Assembly (NCBI RefSeq): GCF_963576615.1
Contig: NC_088708.1
Span: 66,318,672 to 66,382,671, forward strand
Reading direction: 5' to 3'
DNA: 64,000 bases
From: Watersipora subatra
Taxonomy: Eukaryota > Bryozoa > Gymnolaemata > Cheilostomatida > Watersiporidae
Shown: one piece after another, positions 61,411 through 64,000 of the stretch
Layout: each line of letters starts with the position of its first letter
Numbering within the stretch: the stretch's first letter is position 1
The notes under the pieces: model-generated
The model's database searches: none
What the model was told of the DNA's origin: nothing
The model's input: the letters and a program-made list of their open reading frames with translations, nothing else
Made by a program: the position numbers and the translations under genes

Positions 61411-62286
61411 AGGTTGACTTGCAACAAAATTCACATTACCGTTATTTGATATGAAAAGATTCATATAGACTTACTCTGTTGTGTTGTAGGTGCAACATAT
61501 GTGGAAAGGTGATTACACGCTCTTAAAAGCTCAAAAACAAACAGAAAATCGCAGCCACACGAGACAGCCGTAGTTTGGATTCCCTTTCCAAAACGGCTCA
61601 AATGTGATGTAGTTGTGAGAGATGGTTTCTGTTTACACTTTCTTGCGACCTTATTCGTCGAAATATTTTCACAAATATACTTCACGCATTCAATAAAACT
61701 ATGTCTATTGTTCTTACGCGTCTGTTTTATCATCATTGTAATGCTGTCACTTTTAGCACTGATATCTTGTAACTTACCGTAAAACATCGTTAAACTTTTT
61801 AACCTTAGCTCGAAAGAGTACATATCATTGTCTGATAATCATGACGAGCCTGTTGGTCACCTGTGATAATCGAAAAGTGCTGCAGAAATTATTTGCGAAG
61901 TATTGGGTCACATGATCAGATTACGACTTGCCAATTAGATCAAGCCGAAACAAAACTGTAAAGTAGCGAGCATCTATATTTGATACGGGGTCTTCTGTAA
62001 AACCCGAAGTGTTTGTCATAAACTAGTACTACGATAAGTTTTATACTGAGCTTTTTATTGGCCTTTCAATTCACGTGAGAAAATACGTGACAAGACGATA
62101 ACCAAATTTCGTGGTTACGTCATCGAAATAAAGAGATTCCGATCTACGGCGGCTTTTCGTTTTTGAGCTTTTAAGAGCTTGTAATCCCATTTCCACACAT
62201 TTTGCACCTACAACACAACAGAGTAAGACATGGTGAATCTTTTGATACCAAATAACTGTAATGTGAATTTTGTTGCAAGTCAACCT
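61411..62286 (+). mobile_element. TTAA-flanked transposon, non-autonomous copy B
   Basis: Starts AGGTTGACTTGCAACAAAAT after TTAA (61407-61410) and ends TTGTTGCAAGTCAACCT before TTAA (62287-62290). The terminal inverted repeat extends about 140 bp, through 'gttgtaggtgca' and 'agctcttaaaagctcaaaaa'. The left ~550 bp match copy C, which then continues into a gene; B has lost that gene and keeps only the ends plus promoter-like left part. Confidence 0.88.
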
Positions 62287-62290
62287 TTAA

Positions 62291-64000
62291 AGGTTGACTT
62301 GCAACAAAATTCACATTACAGTTATTTGGTATCAAAAGATTCGCCATGTTTTACTCTATTGTGTTGTAGGTGCTAAATATGTGGGAATGTGATTAAAAGC
62401 TCGTAAAAGCTAAAAAACGAACAGAAAATTGCAGCCACACGAGACCGCCCTAGTTTGGATTCGTTTTCCAAAACGGCTAAAATGTGACGTATGTGTGCTA
62501 AAACGGCTAAAATGTGTGCGAGATAGTTTATGTTTACACTTTCATGCATCCTTATTCGTCGAACTATTTTCACAAATATACTTCACGCTTGCGATAAAAA
62601 CCATGTCTATTGTTCTTACGCGTCTGTTTTATCGGCATCGTAATGCTGCAACTTTGAGCACTGATATCTCAAAACATAGCATAAAAATATGTTTAATTTT
62701 TTAAGCTTAGTTTGAACGATTGCATATCATCCTCTGATAAAAATGATGAGCCTTTTGGTCCGCTATGATGGTTGAAAAATGCTGTAGAAATTTTTCGCGC
62801 CATATAGCGGGAATTGTAAGTCACGTGACCAGATAATGTTAGTTTCAGTTCAAGTTTGATCTATCGCAAATAGCAAACACGCTTTCTCATATTCAACTTG
62901 TTTATTTCAATTCGTCATAATGTCTAACGCGCCACAGTGTTTGTGCAGCTGCCAAGCTGAGAAGCACCTTTTTTTTGGCCAAGAGCTGAGAAAAGACCAG
63001 ACCTCCACCGGGCGTGGAGCAACTGGGTGAAGCTGGATGTGACAAACTTTATTTATTCGCCTGCTTACTCTTACCTTTGTTTTCGCCAGTTCAAAGACGA
63101 CATGTTTTCTAACCTGTTTGCATACTCCACATGTCACCAAAGCACGTGAGTAATTTAATTTATGAACTACTTGTATTAGTAGTTGTAACTCGGGTTATTT
63201 TCTAGTATTCTCCTAATAGTACTGTATTAATCTATATTTAATATAACAATATTAATGTCATTTAATTGTAATATTATATTATTAGTATTTTATCTTTTTA
63301 ATTACATGTATTATTCTTATTATAATAACAAAACTAATTCATACTGCATATCTATCTGTAAAACGTAATATATTAATATATAATTGATAAAATAATGTTG
63401 TTTCACGATTAATTTCGCCAAATTTCTTAACCCCACTCACTTATAGATATGTTATATAAAATAGTTATTGTCATTTTCTGGTATCATCGTTAATAGCATA
63501 TTAATATTATTAGTTGATTATTATTAGTATTAGATGAAGAATTTGTGCCAACCACTGAAGACTGGGAAGAGTTTGAGCGCTATGTTGGCCAGCGTCAAAC
63601 GCTCTCCAATTACATGTAAGATAGAGCTGAACTAAACCAAACTTGACAAAATATAAAAAATATCCATAGAGTTATTACTCACATTTTATGTTTACAATAT
63701 CATGGATTCTGATAGGGTTTTGTAAAATCTGTGTCATGATTGCATGGCTATATATTTATTCTTTTTCTGATCAAGCAAATATGATATAATAACAGGAAAT
63801 GATGTTGTACAAATCTTATTGCAAGTCAACTATTGTGTTGTGATTTCAGACCCGAATCCTCCTTCAAAGAGGAGAAAATAATAGTAAGTGTGACAGCACT
63901 CCAGCGACTATTTCACTGTCACACCTGCGCCCTCCCCTGCTCATTCACGATGGTGCGAGAAGGCGGATGGGTAGAGTTCAAGGTTACATGTGCCTCCTGT
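62291..64000 (+). mobile_element. TTAA-flanked transposon, gene-bearing copy C (right end outside window)
   Basis: Begins AGGTTGACTTGCAACAAAAT immediately after the TTAA shared with copy B, so B and C are head-to-tail with a single TTAA between them. Collinear with B for about 550 bp, then replaced by a multi-exon gene starting at 62920. No right inverted repeat appears before 64000; 'attgcaagtcaac' at about 63818 is only a short resemblance. Confidence 0.7.
62920..64000 (+). CDS. Cys-rich protein encoded by the TTAA-flanked transposon, partial
   Basis: Exons 62920-63026, 63090-63145, 63534-63615 and 63850-64000+ join in phase (2, 1, 2) with acceptors ttttcgccag, tattagtattag and gtgatttcag, and donors GTGAAG, GTGAGT and GTAAGA. 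The first exon has three Cys (QCLCSCQ). The second reads TCFLTCLHTPHVTKA. The third is acidic and aromatic (EEFVPTTEDWEEFERYVGQ). The fourth has CHTCALPC, then WVEFKVTCASC, a zinc-ribbon-like four-Cys arrangement. Similar C-x-x-C...C-x-x-C blocks occur in large uncharacterised animal proteins often linked to transposons; that resemblance is from memory and tentative. ATG 62920 sits just after the part shared with copies A and B, as expected if that part is the promoter. The protein continues beyond the window, so no transposase core can be judged. Confidence 0.6.

Noticed and set aside
61461-61823. 120-codon minus-strand ORF in transposon copy B
   Set aside because: Not preserved in the matching part of copies A and C, so it is chance openness.

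Overview
This is a window of AT-rich animal nuclear DNA. The genes are split by GT-AG introns and embedded in a dense mix of minisatellites, short inverted-repeat transposons, SINE-like pieces and LINE fragments. The gene families (collagen prolyl 4-hydroxylase alpha, a Pointed+ETS transcription factor, a bee-venom-type group III phospholipase A2, PC4/SUB1) indicate a metazoan. The intron load and repeat style suggest a marine, probably spiralian, invertebrate; that last step is inference, and I cannot name the species.

Layout. 0.6-3.2 kb (+): exons of one or two unrecognised genes. 4.4-18.5 kb (-): a complete prolyl 4-hydroxylase alpha subunit gene, 12 coding exons rebuilt with matching phases (535 aa), with at least four transposons in its introns. 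19-27 kb: two decayed LINE reverse-transcriptase fragments, minisatellites and dispersed repeats. 27-34 kb: gene-poor, with tandem repeats. 34.7-42.2 kb (+): a complete five-exon SPDEF/PDEF-like ETS factor (538 aa) whose stop codon lies inside the first unit of a 41-bp tandem repeat. 43-52 kb: an exact 16 x 40-bp minisatellite and several MITEs. 52.1-54.3 kb (+): a small three-exon orphan gene (76 aa) with a TATA box, a uORF and a polyadenylation signal. 54.8-56.9 kb (-): a group III secreted PLA2 gene. 57.3-59.7 kb (-): a very short PC4/SUB1 gene with consensus TGACGTCA sites at its 5' end. 60.6-64.0 kb: a pogo-like MITE, then two head-to-tail copies of a TTAA-flanked transposon. The second copy carries a four-exon gene and runs off the window edge.

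The cellular genes are unrelated neighbours, not a pathway. The most novel item is the TTAA-flanked transposon family with a long terminal inverted repeat: two ~0.9-kb non-autonomous copies (48152-49048 and 61411-62286) and one gene-bearing, probably autonomous copy from 62291 onward. All exon models come from reading splice sites, phase and protein similarity by eye; no alignment or RNA evidence was available.
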